64,000 bases of DNA from the NCBI GenBank assembly GCA_036382775.1, contig DASVHD010000032.1, forward strand, positions 56,898 to 120,897. Direction: 5' to 3'. Below, one piece after another: positions 24,900 through 34,011 of this stretch. The notes beneath the pieces were generated by a model. The model saw nothing but the letters and a program-made list of their open reading frames with translations, was not told where the DNA came from and searched no databases. Origin of the DNA: a bacterium. GTDB lineage: Bacteria > Hydrothermota > Tepidihabitantia > SM23-42 > JAOAFX01. Each line of letters begins with the position of its first letter. Position 1 is the first letter of the stretch. The translations under genes were made by a program, and so were the position numbers.

Positions 24900-26237
24900 A
24901 TGTCCTTGGATGAAAGACTGCAGAACGTATCCGTCATAGGAGCGGCAGGTAAAATGGGCAGCGGCATCGCCGCTTTGATCGCGCAGGAGATCGCCCGACT
25001 CAAGTTCAAGCCCGAAAACCGGGACAAGGTCTACCGGTTGAACCTGATCGATATAAGTGAAAAAGCGATCGACGGACTGAAAGGTTATTTGAAAAGCCAG
25101 CTTGTGAAAGCCGCCGAGAAAACGATCGTCCAGCTGCGCGATGCCTACAAAGATCGCGATGATCTTATCGAGAACAGCGATATCGTGAACGCCTATATCG
25201 ATGACGCGAGTCAGAGCCTTAACTATGGCACTGAACTGGCGCTGGCTAAGAACAGCCATATCATATTTGAGGCGATCGTCGAAGATCAAAAACTAAAAGT
25301 GAAGATCTACAAGCAGCTCAGTAAGATCTGTTCGCCCGAGACCGTTTTTTTAACGAACACTTCAAGCATTCCCATCGGGTACATAAACGACAACGCGGGA
25401 CTGGGAGGACGGCTTATCGGTTGCCATTTCTACAATCCGCCGGTCGTTCAGAAACTGGTCGAAGTGATCGCTCCGGAGAAAACCACTGATGAGTTGAAAG
25501 AATTGATGCTGGACCTCGGCAAAAGACTGCGCAAGACACTGGTGAATGCCAATGATATTTCCGGTTTCATCGGTAACGGGCATTTCATGCGCGATGGTTT
25601 GTACGCGCTGGCTGAGGTCGAACGCCTGAAAAGCAGCTACAAGTATCCCGGGGCGGTGTATGCCGTTAACAAGGTCACCCAGGACTTCATGCTGCGTCCG
25701 ATGGGAATATTCCAGCTTATCGACTATGTGGGCATTGATGTTTTCCAGCTGATCCTGAAAGTCATGCGTACCCATCTTCACGATGAAACATTGCGCAACA
25801 AGATCGTCGATAAAATGGTCAAACAAGGGATACGGGGCGGCCAATTCCCTGATGGGTCGCAGAAAGACGGATTCCTTAAATATGAAAAGAGCCGGCCTGT
25901 GGGCATCTATGACATCCGCAAAATGGAGTATGTCGCATTAAGCGATGAATGGCGAAAGAAATATGACGCCAAACTGGGCGGATTGCCGGTCGGGTTTGTA
26001 CCCTGGAAAGCGCTTCTTGGTAATCCCAGGAAGGACGATCTGCTCAAGAGCCATTTTGAAAATCTCAAGAAGATGCAGACGCCCGGAGTCGATCTGGCTT
26101 TGAACTTCATGAAGAGAACGAAAGCGATCGGTGAACTGCTGGTAAAACAGGGGGTTGCAAAGTCGGCCAGCGACGTCAATGCCGTACTGATCAACGGGTT
26201 TTACTGGGTGTATGGACCGATAAACGAGTACGTTTAA
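24900..26237 (+). CDS. 3-hydroxyacyl-CoA dehydrogenase
   Basis: This 445-aa protein has an N-terminal Rossmann domain with GAAGKMGSGIA, the catalytic-region segments NTSSIPI and GCHFYNPPVVQKLVEV, and NDISGFIGNGHF, where the helical domain begins. It oxidises 3-hydroxyacyl-CoA to 3-ketoacyl-CoA with NAD+. It is longer than the usual 285-aa short form and has an extended C-terminal dimerisation region, but no fused hydratase domain; that is the gene just upstream. GGAGG precedes the ATG. Confidence 0.9.
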   Translation: MSLDERLQNVSVIGAAGKMGSGIAALIAQEIARLKFKPENRDKVYRLNLIDISEKAIDGLKGYLKSQLVKAAEKTIVQLRDAYKDRDDLIENSDIVNAYIDDASQSLNYGTELALAKNSHIIFEAIVEDQKLKVKIYKQLSKICSPETVFLTNTSSIPIGYINDNAGLGGRLIGCHFYNPPVVQKLVEVIAPEKTTDELKELMLDLGKRLRKTLVNANDISGFIGNGHFMRDGLYALAEVERLKSSYKYPGAVYAVNKVTQDFMLRPMGIFQLIDYVGIDVFQLILKVMRTHLHDETLRNKIVDKMVKQGIRGGQFPDGSQKDGFLKYEKSRPVGIYDIRKMEYVALSDEWRKKYDAKLGGLPVGFVPWKALLGNPRKDDLLKSHFENLKKMQTPGVDLALNFMKRTKAIGELLVKQGVAKSASDVNAVLINGFYWVYGPINEYV

Positions 26238-26446
26238 TTTGAAAATTCGGAGCTCTAAATTCGAAATTCCGCTTCGTGTCGAATACTCAGCATGAGACAT
26301 AAACAATATCGAACGACCAAAATTTTAAAAATATCCCCCCCACCTCAATCCTCCCCCTCGAGGGGGGAGGGAAAGGGAGAGGGTGTGTTTGGAGCATTAG
26401 AATTTAGAGTTTGTTTAGGATTTAAATATTAGGATTTGGGATTTCT
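26238..26446. repeat. Modular palindromic intergenic element, copy 6
   Basis: Full architecture with AT-rich arms, the GTGTCGAATACTCAGCATG segment and the C-rich/G-rich hairpin core. It lies between the dehydrogenase and thiolase genes and ends 15 bp before the thiolase ATG, directly upstream of its ribosome-binding site. It is 12 kb from copy 5, so the family is dispersed and not tandem. Confidence 0.82.
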
Positions 26447-26461
26447 CCTGAAAGGAGCACT

Positions 26462-27709
26462 ATGTCTTTTTTAAGGAAAAAAATATACGCCTGTGCAGGG
26501 TATAATACGATCGCCATGGGGACAGGCCGGAAAGAATTCCATCCCAAAAAAGCAAGGCCTGGTATCGAGCATTACATCAAGGAAGCGGGACAAGGGGCGA
26601 TCGATCAGATAAAGAACCCGGCGGCCCTTGACGAAGGCGTGATCGGGAACTTCGCGGCGGAGCGGTTCTGTCACCAGGGAAACCTGGGTGGTTTTTTCCC
26701 CATGATCCATGAGACTTTCCAGTACAAACCATGCATCCATGTCGAAGGGGCATGTGATTCTGGTGGCCTTGCGCTCGTCACCGCGGTGAAGACGATCCTG
26801 TCCGATCTTGCTCAATCGGTTCTCTGTATCGGTGTGGAAGTGCAGAATACGGTAAAGGCTATCTACGGTGCGGATTACCTGGCCGCCGCCGGCTGGTTTT
26901 CCGGGGAACGCAAGAAAGGACATGCGTACTTTTTCCCCGATGCCTTTTCACAGCGCGCCGGCGCCTATATGAACAAGTTTGGGAAGGAAAAAATGCGTGA
27001 AGGTATGGCGCAATGGTATGTCAATGCCATTGAAAACGCCCGGAAGAATCCCAAGGCCCAGGAATATCATAACAACATGCCTGACCTGCATGCCATCGGA
27101 ATGACCGCTCCCAATCCTAAAGCATTCTGTGAATTCATTAACGTATTCGATTGCTCCAAAGTCTCAGACGGCGGCTCGGCGATCATATTCGCTTCCGAGG
27201 AAGGACTGAAGAAGATCGGCGTTGATCCGGGACTGGCGGTTGAGGTCGTGTCGTTCGCACAGGTACAGGATAATATCACGACCGCACCCGCGGACCTGAC
27301 CAGACTGCGGACCTGCGAGATCGCCGCCCAGCGCGCATATGAACGGGCCGGGATTTCACCGGACAAGCTGGGTGTGCTGGAAGTCCACGATTGTTTCACG
27401 GCAGCCGGCATCATGGCAATTGAAGCAGCCGGTTTTGCCAAGCACGGGGAAGGCGCAGATTATGTAAAAGCGGGTCAGACCAAGGCCGGCGGTTCCATAC
27501 CCACGAACACGACCGGGGGTTTGATCGGTTACGGCCATCCCACGGGTGCGACCGGTGTAAGGCAAGCCGTCGATGTCTCTCATCAGCTCATTGGGGTGGC
27601 CGGTGATTGCCAGATCAAGTTCAATCCACAAAGACCTTACGGCATGCTATCGAGCATGGGTGGCAACGACAAAACAGTGGTTACTATGGTGTTCAAGAAA
27701 GCGGGATGA
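26462..27709 (+). CDS. Thiolase family protein (acetyl-CoA acetyltransferase / SCP-x type)
   Basis: A 415-aa thiolase-fold protein with nucleophile Cys98 in VEGACDSGG, EVHDCFTAAG, and GYGHPTGATG with the catalytic His. Its insertions make it longer than the thiolase at 10399, and it resembles the SCP-x/lipid-transfer-like thiolase branch. It probably cleaves 3-ketoacyl-CoA at the end of beta-oxidation, following the hydratase and dehydrogenase encoded upstream. The exact chain length is not readable. Confidence 0.88.
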   Translation: MSFLRKKIYACAGYNTIAMGTGRKEFHPKKARPGIEHYIKEAGQGAIDQIKNPAALDEGVIGNFAAERFCHQGNLGGFFPMIHETFQYKPCIHVEGACDSGGLALVTAVKTILSDLAQSVLCIGVEVQNTVKAIYGADYLAAAGWFSGERKKGHAYFFPDAFSQRAGAYMNKFGKEKMREGMAQWYVNAIENARKNPKAQEYHNNMPDLHAIGMTAPNPKAFCEFINVFDCSKVSDGGSAIIFASEEGLKKIGVDPGLAVEVVSFAQVQDNITTAPADLTRLRTCEIAAQRAYERAGISPDKLGVLEVHDCFTAAGIMAIEAAGFAKHGEGADYVKAGQTKAGGSIPTNTTGGLIGYGHPTGATGVRQAVDVSHQLIGVAGDCQIKFNPQRPYGMLSSMGGNDKTVVTMVFKKAG

Positions 27710-27780
27710 CGTATGGCAGCATATGACCGCCTAAAACAAGGTAATAAGCAGCGATCGATGCATTTTAAAGTGAAAAAAAC

Positions 27781-28527
27781 ATGATCATCGGCAGCAAGCT
27801 CTATTATGAGGACGAAGTTGATTCAACGAATATCTATGCCAAGAGTTTGTTGAAGACGGCATCCGACGGCACGATCGTTCTTGCCGATCTGCAGACCGCG
27901 GGCAAAGGCCGGCTCGATCGGCCATGGTACTCGCCAGTCGGCGGGATCTGGATGTCGGTGATCCTGAAACCCGAAAAGCCCAATCTGATACCCGTGCTGA
28001 CGTCGGTTTCCTTATGCGAAACATTCATGACGTACGATATACTGCTTGGTCTGAAGTGGCCTAACGATGTGACGCTCAACAAGAAAAAGGTCGCTGGAAT
28101 ATTGTGCGAGGTTGTCGATCAAAGCGTTATTGTCGGCATCGGGCTGAACCTGAACATCAAGGAGTTCCCGCCGGAATTACGGCATACCGCAACATCGGTC
28201 TTCATCGAGACTAAAAAATCCTTTGACAAGATGGCGGTTTTCCAGATGCTCTGCAAGGAGATAGACTACAACTATATGATGCTTAAAGGGGATCACGTAT
28301 CGCACTTGCTGACAAAATGGCGTCATTACACGATCATGTTGGGAAAAGACGTGATGATCGAACTGCCCGGCAGAAAAGTGACCGGACGGGTTCTTGACAT
28401 AAGCAGCGACGGCGGACTGGTGATAATGAAACCGGATAACACTATCGAGCGCATCCTCGCCGGCGACTGCCAACTGGTGTCCATGGAAAAAGCAACCAGA
28501 GACGATCACGCAAAACCAGGGACATGA
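27781..28527 (+). CDS. birA: Biotin--[acetyl-CoA-carboxylase] ligase
   Basis: This 248-aa protein attaches biotin to carrier-protein lysines through biotinyl-AMP. It has the adenylate loop motif GKGRLDRPWYSP, the segment KWPNDV, and KKVAGILCE with the catalytic Lys. It lacks the N-terminal helix-turn-helix of regulatory BirA, so it is the monofunctional class. Clients in this window are the carriers at 1-170 and 20463-20981. The stop overlaps the start of the cobalamin adenosyltransferase gene (ATGA). Confidence 0.93.
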   Translation: MIIGSKLYYEDEVDSTNIYAKSLLKTASDGTIVLADLQTAGKGRLDRPWYSPVGGIWMSVILKPEKPNLIPVLTSVSLCETFMTYDILLGLKWPNDVTLNKKKVAGILCEVVDQSVIVGIGLNLNIKEFPPELRHTATSVFIETKKSFDKMAVFQMLCKEIDYNYMMLKGDHVSHLLTKWRHYTIMLGKDVMIELPGRKVTGRVLDISSDGGLVIMKPDNTIERILAGDCQLVSMEKATRDDHAKPGT

Positions 28528-29033
28528 TCCAAATATACACGGGAAATGGCAAAGGCAAGACCACGGCTGCGCTGGGCATGGCATTGAGGGCGGTTGGTCA
28601 CGGCAAAAGAGTGATCATGATACAGTTCATGAAAGGACAGATCAAGTACGGCGAGCTCAAAGCCGCCCGCATCCTTAAGAAACTGGTCATCGAACAGTAC
28701 GGCAGAAAAGAGTTCGTGGACAGGGACCGGCCTGCCGCTATTGACCGCGAGCTCGCACGCCGGGGGATGGACAGAGCATGGCAGGTCTTGAAGGACCGGC
28801 ATTACGGTATTATCATTCTGGATGAGATCAATGTCGCAGTAGAGTACGGATTGGTGCCGGCGGCGGAAGTCATCAGGTTCATGCGCAAAGCGCCTAAAAG
28901 GACTGAACTGGTGCTCACGGGTCGGTATATGCCGCCCGAATTCATCCGATATGCCGATCTTATAAGTGAAATAGTTGAAGTGAAGCATCATTTCGAAAAG
29001 GGCGTCCAGGCGCGATGCGGTATTGAATATTGA
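28524..29033 (+). CDS. cobO: Cob(I)alamin adenosyltransferase, CobA/CobO/BtuR type
   Basis: A 169-aa P-loop protein with GNGKGKTT at residues 7-14, IQFMKG, ILDEINVA (Walker B-like) and LTGR. It transfers the adenosyl group from ATP to cob(I)alamin, making the coenzyme required by methylmalonyl-CoA mutase at 314. Translational coupling with birA places the two cofactor enzymes for biotin carboxylases and the B12 mutase in one unit. No cobalamin riboswitch was seen upstream. Confidence 0.92.
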   Translation: MIQIYTGNGKGKTTAALGMALRAVGHGKRVIMIQFMKGQIKYGELKAARILKKLVIEQYGRKEFVDRDRPAAIDRELARRGMDRAWQVLKDRHYGIIILDEINVAVEYGLVPAAEVIRFMRKAPKRTELVLTGRYMPPEFIRYADLISEIVEVKHHFEKGVQARCGIEY

Positions 29034-29058
29034 CGTCCCCATATAAAGTCGCTATAAT
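29030..29058 (+). promoter_or_regulatory. Sigma70-type promoter for rpoZ-coaBC
   Basis: TTGACG (29030-29035) and TATAAT (29053-29058) are spaced by 17 bp, right at the end of the cobO gene. A conventional AGGAGG (29068-29073) precedes the rpoZ ATG at 29081, so this transcript has a normal leader. Confidence 0.82.
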
Positions 29059-29080
29059 AGCGATCACAGGAGGTTGATCT

Positions 29081-29266
29081 ATGATATTTTCGATTGAAAA
29101 CATTTGGGAAAAATACGGCAACAAATACAGGGCCATAAACATCGGTTCACTCGAAGCCAGGAGATTGAAAGACGAACAGTCAAAGGGCTTGCTTGATGCC
29201 AACACGAACCAGATACTGGAGGCGCTCAAAAAGCTCGTGGGCGGCAGGATAAAGCTGAAGAGTTGA
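29081..29266 (+). CDS. rpoZ: RNA polymerase omega subunit
   Basis: A 61-aa protein with the omega signature NKYRAINIGSLEARRLKDEQ, which binds the beta-prime subunit and helps assemble RNA polymerase. The length is at the short end for the family. Its stop overlaps the TTG start of coaBC. Omega beside CoaBC or guanylate kinase is a widespread bacterial arrangement. Confidence 0.85.
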   Translation: MIFSIENIWEKYGNKYRAINIGSLEARRLKDEQSKGLLDANTNQILEALKKLVGGRIKLKS

Positions 29267-30429
29267 AAATTCTCTTGGGCATAACCGGTTCCATTGCCGC
29301 CTACAAGGCGCTGGAACTGATCCGGTTGATCATGAAAAACGGCGACGAAGTGAAGGTCGTGCTGACCGAATCGGCCTGCCAATTCGTGACGCCTCTTTCC
29401 TGCCAGACATTATCACAGGACGAAGTTTACCACGAGCAATTCGTCCTGAGCAAAGGAATAAAACATCTGGCCTTATCCGATTGGGCGGATGTCATGGTCG
29501 TGGCACCGGCCACCGCCAATCTGATTGGCAAGGCGGCGTCTGGCATCGGCGACGATCTGCTGACAACGATTCTTCTGTCGTTCCCCAAGCCGATTTTACT
29601 GGTGCCGGCAATGGACGAGGGCATGTGGCAGAACAAAATAATCTCGGAGCGTGTCGCGCAGCTAAAGTCGGTCGGATTCCATATTCTAGAGCCCGATGTT
29701 GGGCCTTTAGCGTCCGGGAAGATCGGTAAAGGAAGATTCCCGTCAGTCCGTCTCATTTACCTGACGATCAAGACCCTAATGATGAAACGACTATCACTGA
29801 CGGGTATGAAATTTTTGATCACCGGCGGCCGCACCGAAGAGGAGATCGACCCGATACGCGTGGTAACCAACCGTTCGAGCGGTAAGATGGCGCTTGAGCT
29901 ATTCGACGCGGTAAACAGTCGGGGAGGCATGACGCGTTTGATCCTGGGGGAGATCGGCGTCGAAGCTCCAGCGTGTGGCGATATCATTCGCGTCAGAACG
30001 GCAGCCGATATGTTGTTTGCCTTGAAGGATAATATAGAATGGTGCGATTGCCTGTTGATGAGCGCGGCCATTGGTGATTACCGGCCCAGGAACAGAAGCG
30101 CCGGTAAGCTGCACGGTGATAAATTAAGCATTCAATTGGTAAAAAACGCCGATATGCTCGTGTCCCTGGTACCGTTCAAGAAGAAGAAAATATACGTAGG
30201 ATTTTCACTCGAGGTCGCTGACCAGTTGAACCGGGCAAAGCAAAAAATGATGACAAAAGGTCTTGACCTGGTCGTACTTGACACTGCCCAGGCGCTGGGC
30301 GCCGATTCCGCAGAATTCCATTTATTAAGAAAGAAAGGCCGTATCGTTAAGCTCGGTCACCAAACCAAGCAGGAGGTCGCTCATATCATATTGGATGAGT
30401 GCCAGGCCCTGCTGCGTCCGAGAAAATGA
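29263..30429 (+). CDS. coaBC: Phosphopantothenoylcysteine decarboxylase / phosphopantothenate--cysteine ligase
   Basis: This 388-aa bifunctional enzyme makes 4'-phosphopantetheine for coenzyme A. The N-terminal flavoprotein half (1-175) starts KILLGITGSIAAYKA and includes VVAPATANLIGKAASGIGDD. Its PxMNxxMW motif reads PAMDEGMW (Asn to Asp), and the substrate-clamp Cys is Ser (LASGKIGKGR); I recall both changes from Bacteroidetes-like homologues. The C-terminal ligase half begins MKFLITGGRTEEEIDPIRVVTN and keeps NRSSGKM. It appears to start at TTG 29263, overlapping the rpoZ stop. Confidence 0.92.
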   Translation: MKILLGITGSIAAYKALELIRLIMKNGDEVKVVLTESACQFVTPLSCQTLSQDEVYHEQFVLSKGIKHLALSDWADVMVVAPATANLIGKAASGIGDDLLTTILLSFPKPILLVPAMDEGMWQNKIISERVAQLKSVGFHILEPDVGPLASGKIGKGRFPSVRLIYLTIKTLMMKRLSLTGMKFLITGGRTEEEIDPIRVVTNRSSGKMALELFDAVNSRGGMTRLILGEIGVEAPACGDIIRVRTAADMLFALKDNIEWCDCLLMSAAIGDYRPRNRSAGKLHGDKLSIQLVKNADMLVSLVPFKKKKIYVGFSLEVADQLNRAKQKMMTKGLDLVVLDTAQALGADSAEFHLLRKKGRIVKLGHQTKQEVAHIILDECQALLRPRK

Positions 30430-30453
30430 TATAGCAAAATAGCATAATCAATA

Positions 30454-31821
30454 ATGGAAGAAAAAAGAGTTCCTCCCCATTCACTGGAAGCGGAAAAAGC
30501 GGTCCTTGGCGCCATGCTTCTCGACAGCAACGCACTGGCCAAGGCCATGGAGATCCTGCAGGAATCACATTTTTATTCACCAGCCAACCAGAAGATCTTC
30601 CGGGCGATCGTGGAGCTGTTCAATCGTAATGTCGCAGCCGATCTGGTGACCTCGACTGACTGGCTGAGGCAGAACAAGGCGATCGACGAGATCGGCGGTC
30701 CAGAATACCTTTCAGCGCTTGTGTCCGAAGTCATAACCACCGCCAACATCGAGCATCACGCCCGGGTTGTGCTCGACAAGGCGCTTAAGCGGAGCGTGAT
30801 CCAGATATCCATGGAACTCTTAAAGAGCGGTTTTGAGGATACCGAGAGCGCGGCTGAAGTGATCGATTACGGCCAGAACCTTATTTTCCAGATCAAAGAA
30901 AAAGGATTGAGGAAAGAACCGGTCCACATTCGCAATTACATCATGCAGATCCTGGAGAAAGCCGAATCGATGCGCGGCGAGCGCCTGATCACGGGCGTCG
31001 AAACCGGGTATTTTATCCTTGACGAGGTGACATCCGGTTTTCAGAAAGGGGATTTCATCGTGGTCGCGGGGCGTCCGTCCATGGGCAAGACGGCTTTTGT
31101 TCTGAATGTTGCGGCTTTCGCGGCGATCAAGAACAATATCCCCACCGCGATATTTTCGCTCGAAATGGCGGGCGAATCCCTCGTGCAGCGTCTGCTGTGC
31201 AGCGAGGCTGAGGTCAACCTTCGCGACTTGCGGCGCGGCCGGTTGTCCAACCAGGACTGGGTTAACCTCGCGACCGCGGCCGGCAATCTGGACAAAGCTC
31301 CCATTTTTATCGATGATTCGGCCAGCGCCTCGGTGCTTGAGCTGAAAGCCAAGGCCCGCAGGCTCAAAGCCGACAGTAATATTCAAATGATCATGATCGA
31401 TTACATGCAGTTGCTGGAAGGATCGAAATCCGCCAAGATGATGAACTCCAGGCAGCAGGAGATCTCGGAAATATCCAGGGCGCTTAAGGGACTGGCCAAA
31501 GAGCTGGATTGCCCGGTTATCGTGGTCTCTCAGCTCTCGCGCATGCCGGAACACCGCGAAGACCGGAGGCCGCGTTTGGCCGATCTGAGGGAAAGCGGCG
31601 CCATCGAGCAGGATGCCGACGTCGTGATATTGATATACCGCGAAGAGGTCTATGATCAGAATACGGAAAAGAAGGGGATCGCCGAGATCAATATCGCCAA
31701 GCAGCGCAATGGTCCGACCCGGACGTTTGAACTGGGATTCTTCGGCGATCATATGCGGTTTGGCAATCTGCTGCAGCGCGAAGAGATGGCGTTGGAAGAA
31801 GGGGGGTATGAACCTTTTTAG
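30454..31821 (+). CDS. dnaB: Replicative DNA helicase
   Basis: A 455-aa DnaB hexameric helicase. It opens PPHSLEAEKAVLGAMLLD (N-terminal domain), has the RecA-like Walker A GRPSMGKTAF, EMAGESLVQRLLCSEA, the Walker B region IMIDYMQL, and SQLSRMPEHREDRRPRLADLRESGAIEQDAD near the end. It unwinds DNA at the replication fork. No intein or insertion is visible. The stop overlaps the mlaE start by 14 bp. Confidence 0.96.
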   Translation: MEEKRVPPHSLEAEKAVLGAMLLDSNALAKAMEILQESHFYSPANQKIFRAIVELFNRNVAADLVTSTDWLRQNKAIDEIGGPEYLSALVSEVITTANIEHHARVVLDKALKRSVIQISMELLKSGFEDTESAAEVIDYGQNLIFQIKEKGLRKEPVHIRNYIMQILEKAESMRGERLITGVETGYFILDEVTSGFQKGDFIVVAGRPSMGKTAFVLNVAAFAAIKNNIPTAIFSLEMAGESLVQRLLCSEAEVNLRDLRRGRLSNQDWVNLATAAGNLDKAPIFIDDSASASVLELKAKARRLKADSNIQMIMIDYMQLLEGSKSAKMMNSRQQEISEISRALKGLAKELDCPVIVVSQLSRMPEHREDRRPRLADLRESGAIEQDADVVILIYREEVYDQNTEKKGIAEINIAKQRNGPTRTFELGFFGDHMRFGNLLQREEMALEEGGYEPF

Positions 31822-32551
31822 CTCGATCGCGAATTACGCTCTGTTCTTTATCAGGAGCGTATTTTTGCCCTGGCGCCTGCACAAGACCGGCTTCCTGATC
31901 CTTGAACAGATCTACGATGTCGGCTTCGGTTCTCTGCCATTGATCCTTGTGATCGCGACGTTCGTGGGACTGGTATCGACCGTGCAGACCCTCTACCAGA
32001 TCGTGGGAGCCGGTACGGTACCGAAATATATTCTGGGCTACACGGTTGGCCGGATGGTGCTCATCGAGCTGGGACCTGTTCTCACCGCGCTTATGGTCAG
32101 CGGCCGCTGTGCATCGTCGATGGCAGCGGAGATCGGGACCATGCGCGTGACCGAGCAGATCGACGCGCTCGAAGCCATGGCCATAAATCCTTACCGTTTT
32201 CTCAACCTGCCCCGTATCATCGGGACGTTCATCGCTGTTCCAATACTGGCGGTCATCGCCGAATTCGATGCTTTACTCTGCGGGGGCGCGTATGCTCATT
32301 TTTTTCTCGGCGTGCCGTTCAGCGTGTTCAATTACGGCCTTATCCATTTTTTCTTTTCGCGCGATCTATACGGCGGTTTGATAAAGACCCTGTTCTTTTC
32401 GATTGTTATCGCGACTTCTGGCTGTTATTTCGGGTTCAATGTAAAAGGCGGAGCGCGGGGAGTTGGGAACGCATCGACCAAAGCGGTGGTTACCGCATCG
32501 ATCATGATCCTTATCCTCGACTTCCTGGTCGCCCTGATCGTTTTCCGGTGA
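31808..32551 (+). CDS. mlaE: MlaE-family ABC transporter permease
   Basis: A 247-aa integral membrane protein with five or six hydrophobic segments. MVSGRCASSMAAEIGTM and EQIDALEAMAINPYRFL are the MlaE coupling-helix signatures. It is the permease of the Mla/MCE phospholipid transport system that keeps outer-membrane lipid asymmetry, so a diderm envelope is implied. I chose ATG 31808; the longer frame upstream lies inside dnaB. The ATPase and MCE protein genes follow. Confidence 0.92.
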   Translation: MNLFSSIANYALFFIRSVFLPWRLHKTGFLILEQIYDVGFGSLPLILVIATFVGLVSTVQTLYQIVGAGTVPKYILGYTVGRMVLIELGPVLTALMVSGRCASSMAAEIGTMRVTEQIDALEAMAINPYRFLNLPRIIGTFIAVPILAVIAEFDALLCGGAYAHFFLGVPFSVFNYGLIHFFFSRDLYGGLIKTLFFSIVIATSGCYFGFNVKGGARGVGNASTKAVVTASIMILILDFLVALIVFR

Positions 32552-32584
32552 TGCTTTGAGCAACCCTTTAAATACGACCGGCCC

Positions 32585-33271
32585 GTGATTAAGGTCATCG
32601 AAGTATCAAAGCGGTTTGACGATCTTATCGTACTGAATAAGGTCAGCTTCGAGGTCGGGGACGGCAGGTTGGTGGTGATCCTTGGCCCATCCGGTACCGG
32701 AAAGACGGTTCTTTTAAAGTCGATCATCGGACTGTCCCCGCTTGACAGCGGGGAAGTGTTCATCGACGGGCAATCGGTTCAAAAGGCCAGCCAGTCGCAG
32801 TTGTACGAGATCCGGAAGATGATCGGTTATGTTTTCCAGGGCGCAGCGCTCTTCGACAGCCTGAACGTCCGCGATAATATCGCGCTGCCGCTAGACGAAC
32901 ACACTCAGCTTGGTTCCCGCGATATCCGGAAAAAAGTTACCGAAATTCTGGCGATCGTCGGACTGCCCGGCAAGGAGCGTTTATATCCCCGTTCATTGTC
33001 CGGCGGCATGAAGAGGCTCGTTTCGGTCGGCCGCGCCTTGTCCCTCGATCCCAAATACATTTTTTATGATGAGCCGACAACCGGTCTCGATCCGATCATG
33101 AAGGACCGGATCGTGAAATTGATCGTGAATCTCAAACGGGATTACAAAAAGAGTGGCATCGTGGTAACCCACGACCTGGAAACAGCACGGGCGATCGGGG
33201 ACGATATATTCATGCTCAAGAACGGTGAAATCACGAAATTAGAGAAGATAGGAAAGGAATACTATGGGTAA
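32585..33271 (+). CDS. mlaF: MlaF-family ABC transporter ATPase
   Basis: A 228-aa ABC ATPase with Walker A GPSGTGKT, Q-loop in GYVFQGAALFDSLNV, signature LSGGM and Walker B IFYDEPTTGLDP followed by the switch His in THD. The GYVFQ/ALFDSLNV and LSGGMKR forms are typical of MlaF. It starts with GTG and overlaps the MCE gene by 8 bp. Confidence 0.93.
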   Translation: MIKVIEVSKRFDDLIVLNKVSFEVGDGRLVVILGPSGTGKTVLLKSIIGLSPLDSGEVFIDGQSVQKASQSQLYEIRKMIGYVFQGAALFDSLNVRDNIALPLDEHTQLGSRDIRKKVTEILAIVGLPGKERLYPRSLSGGMKRLVSVGRALSLDPKYIFYDEPTTGLDPIMKDRIVKLIVNLKRDYKKSGIVVTHDLETARAIGDDIFMLKNGEITKLEKIGKEYYG

Positions 33272-33992
33272 GAAAGTCAAGGAAACACTGGTCGGCATTT
33301 TTATCGTTGTGGGCGTTGTGCTGTTCATAGTCATCTACACCTGGCTTACCGGTCGCATCGGCATGCGCAACACCCGGGAAGTAAAGGTGTATTACAGCGA
33401 CGTGGGCGGTTTGAGGGTGGGCGACCCCGTGCTGATATACGGTATTGAGAAGGGAAAGATAAGATCGCTCACCATTGAGAACGCCAGGGTATTGGTGGTG
33501 GTGTCGGTCAGCAAGGATATACCGATACCGGAAGACTCTAAATTCTCGCTCCGGTCGGTCAGCTACCTGGGCGGCGACAAGTATGTTAAGATCACGCCGG
33601 GCGTAAGCGCGAAGCCCGGCACGGTTTTTGAAGGCGAGGGCGAATCCTTCGATCTTGAATCCATAGCAAGCGAGCTTAAAAATGCGATCGCCGCGATCCA
33701 GGATTTCAAGATGCCCGACATGAGTAATGTTGGCGATCAGATTGCAGTGGTCGTTGACAAGAATGTTAAGAGCCTTGCCCTGATGGTCGCGGAGCCGACC
33801 GAACGGCTGGGTACGCTCATCGCGCGGATGGATTCGGTTACGGCCATGATGAAAGGCGAAGGGACGATCGGGCAGCTTCTGAGATCCGATGACCTTTATC
33901 AGGAACTGCGCGAGACCAACCAGTCGCTTAAAGCCCTGGTCGACGACATCAAAGCCAACCCCAAGAAATATCTCGACGTTAAACTTTTCTAG
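33264..33992 (+). CDS. mlaD: MlaD/MCE-domain lipid-binding protein
   Basis: A 242-aa protein with one N-terminal transmembrane helix (about residues 8-28) and an MCE domain (about 38-115: VYYSDVGGLRVGDPVLIYGI, then YVKITPG). The C-terminal part is helical with a few short coiled segments. It forms the periplasmic substrate-binding ring of the transporter made with the two preceding gene products. Confidence 0.92.
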   Translation: MGKKVKETLVGIFIVVGVVLFIVIYTWLTGRIGMRNTREVKVYYSDVGGLRVGDPVLIYGIEKGKIRSLTIENARVLVVVSVSKDIPIPEDSKFSLRSVSYLGGDKYVKITPGVSAKPGTVFEGEGESFDLESIASELKNAIAAIQDFKMPDMSNVGDQIAVVVDKNVKSLALMVAEPTERLGTLIARMDSVTAMMKGEGTIGQLLRSDDLYQELRETNQSLKALVDDIKANPKKYLDVKLF

Positions 33993-34011
33993 ATCAACGC
34001 GACCGCCGGTC

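Noticed and set aside
27650..28530. Cobalamin riboswitch near the adenosyltransferase gene
   Set aside because: No B12-box-like sequence was found upstream of birA-cobO, and the gap is only about 70 bp.
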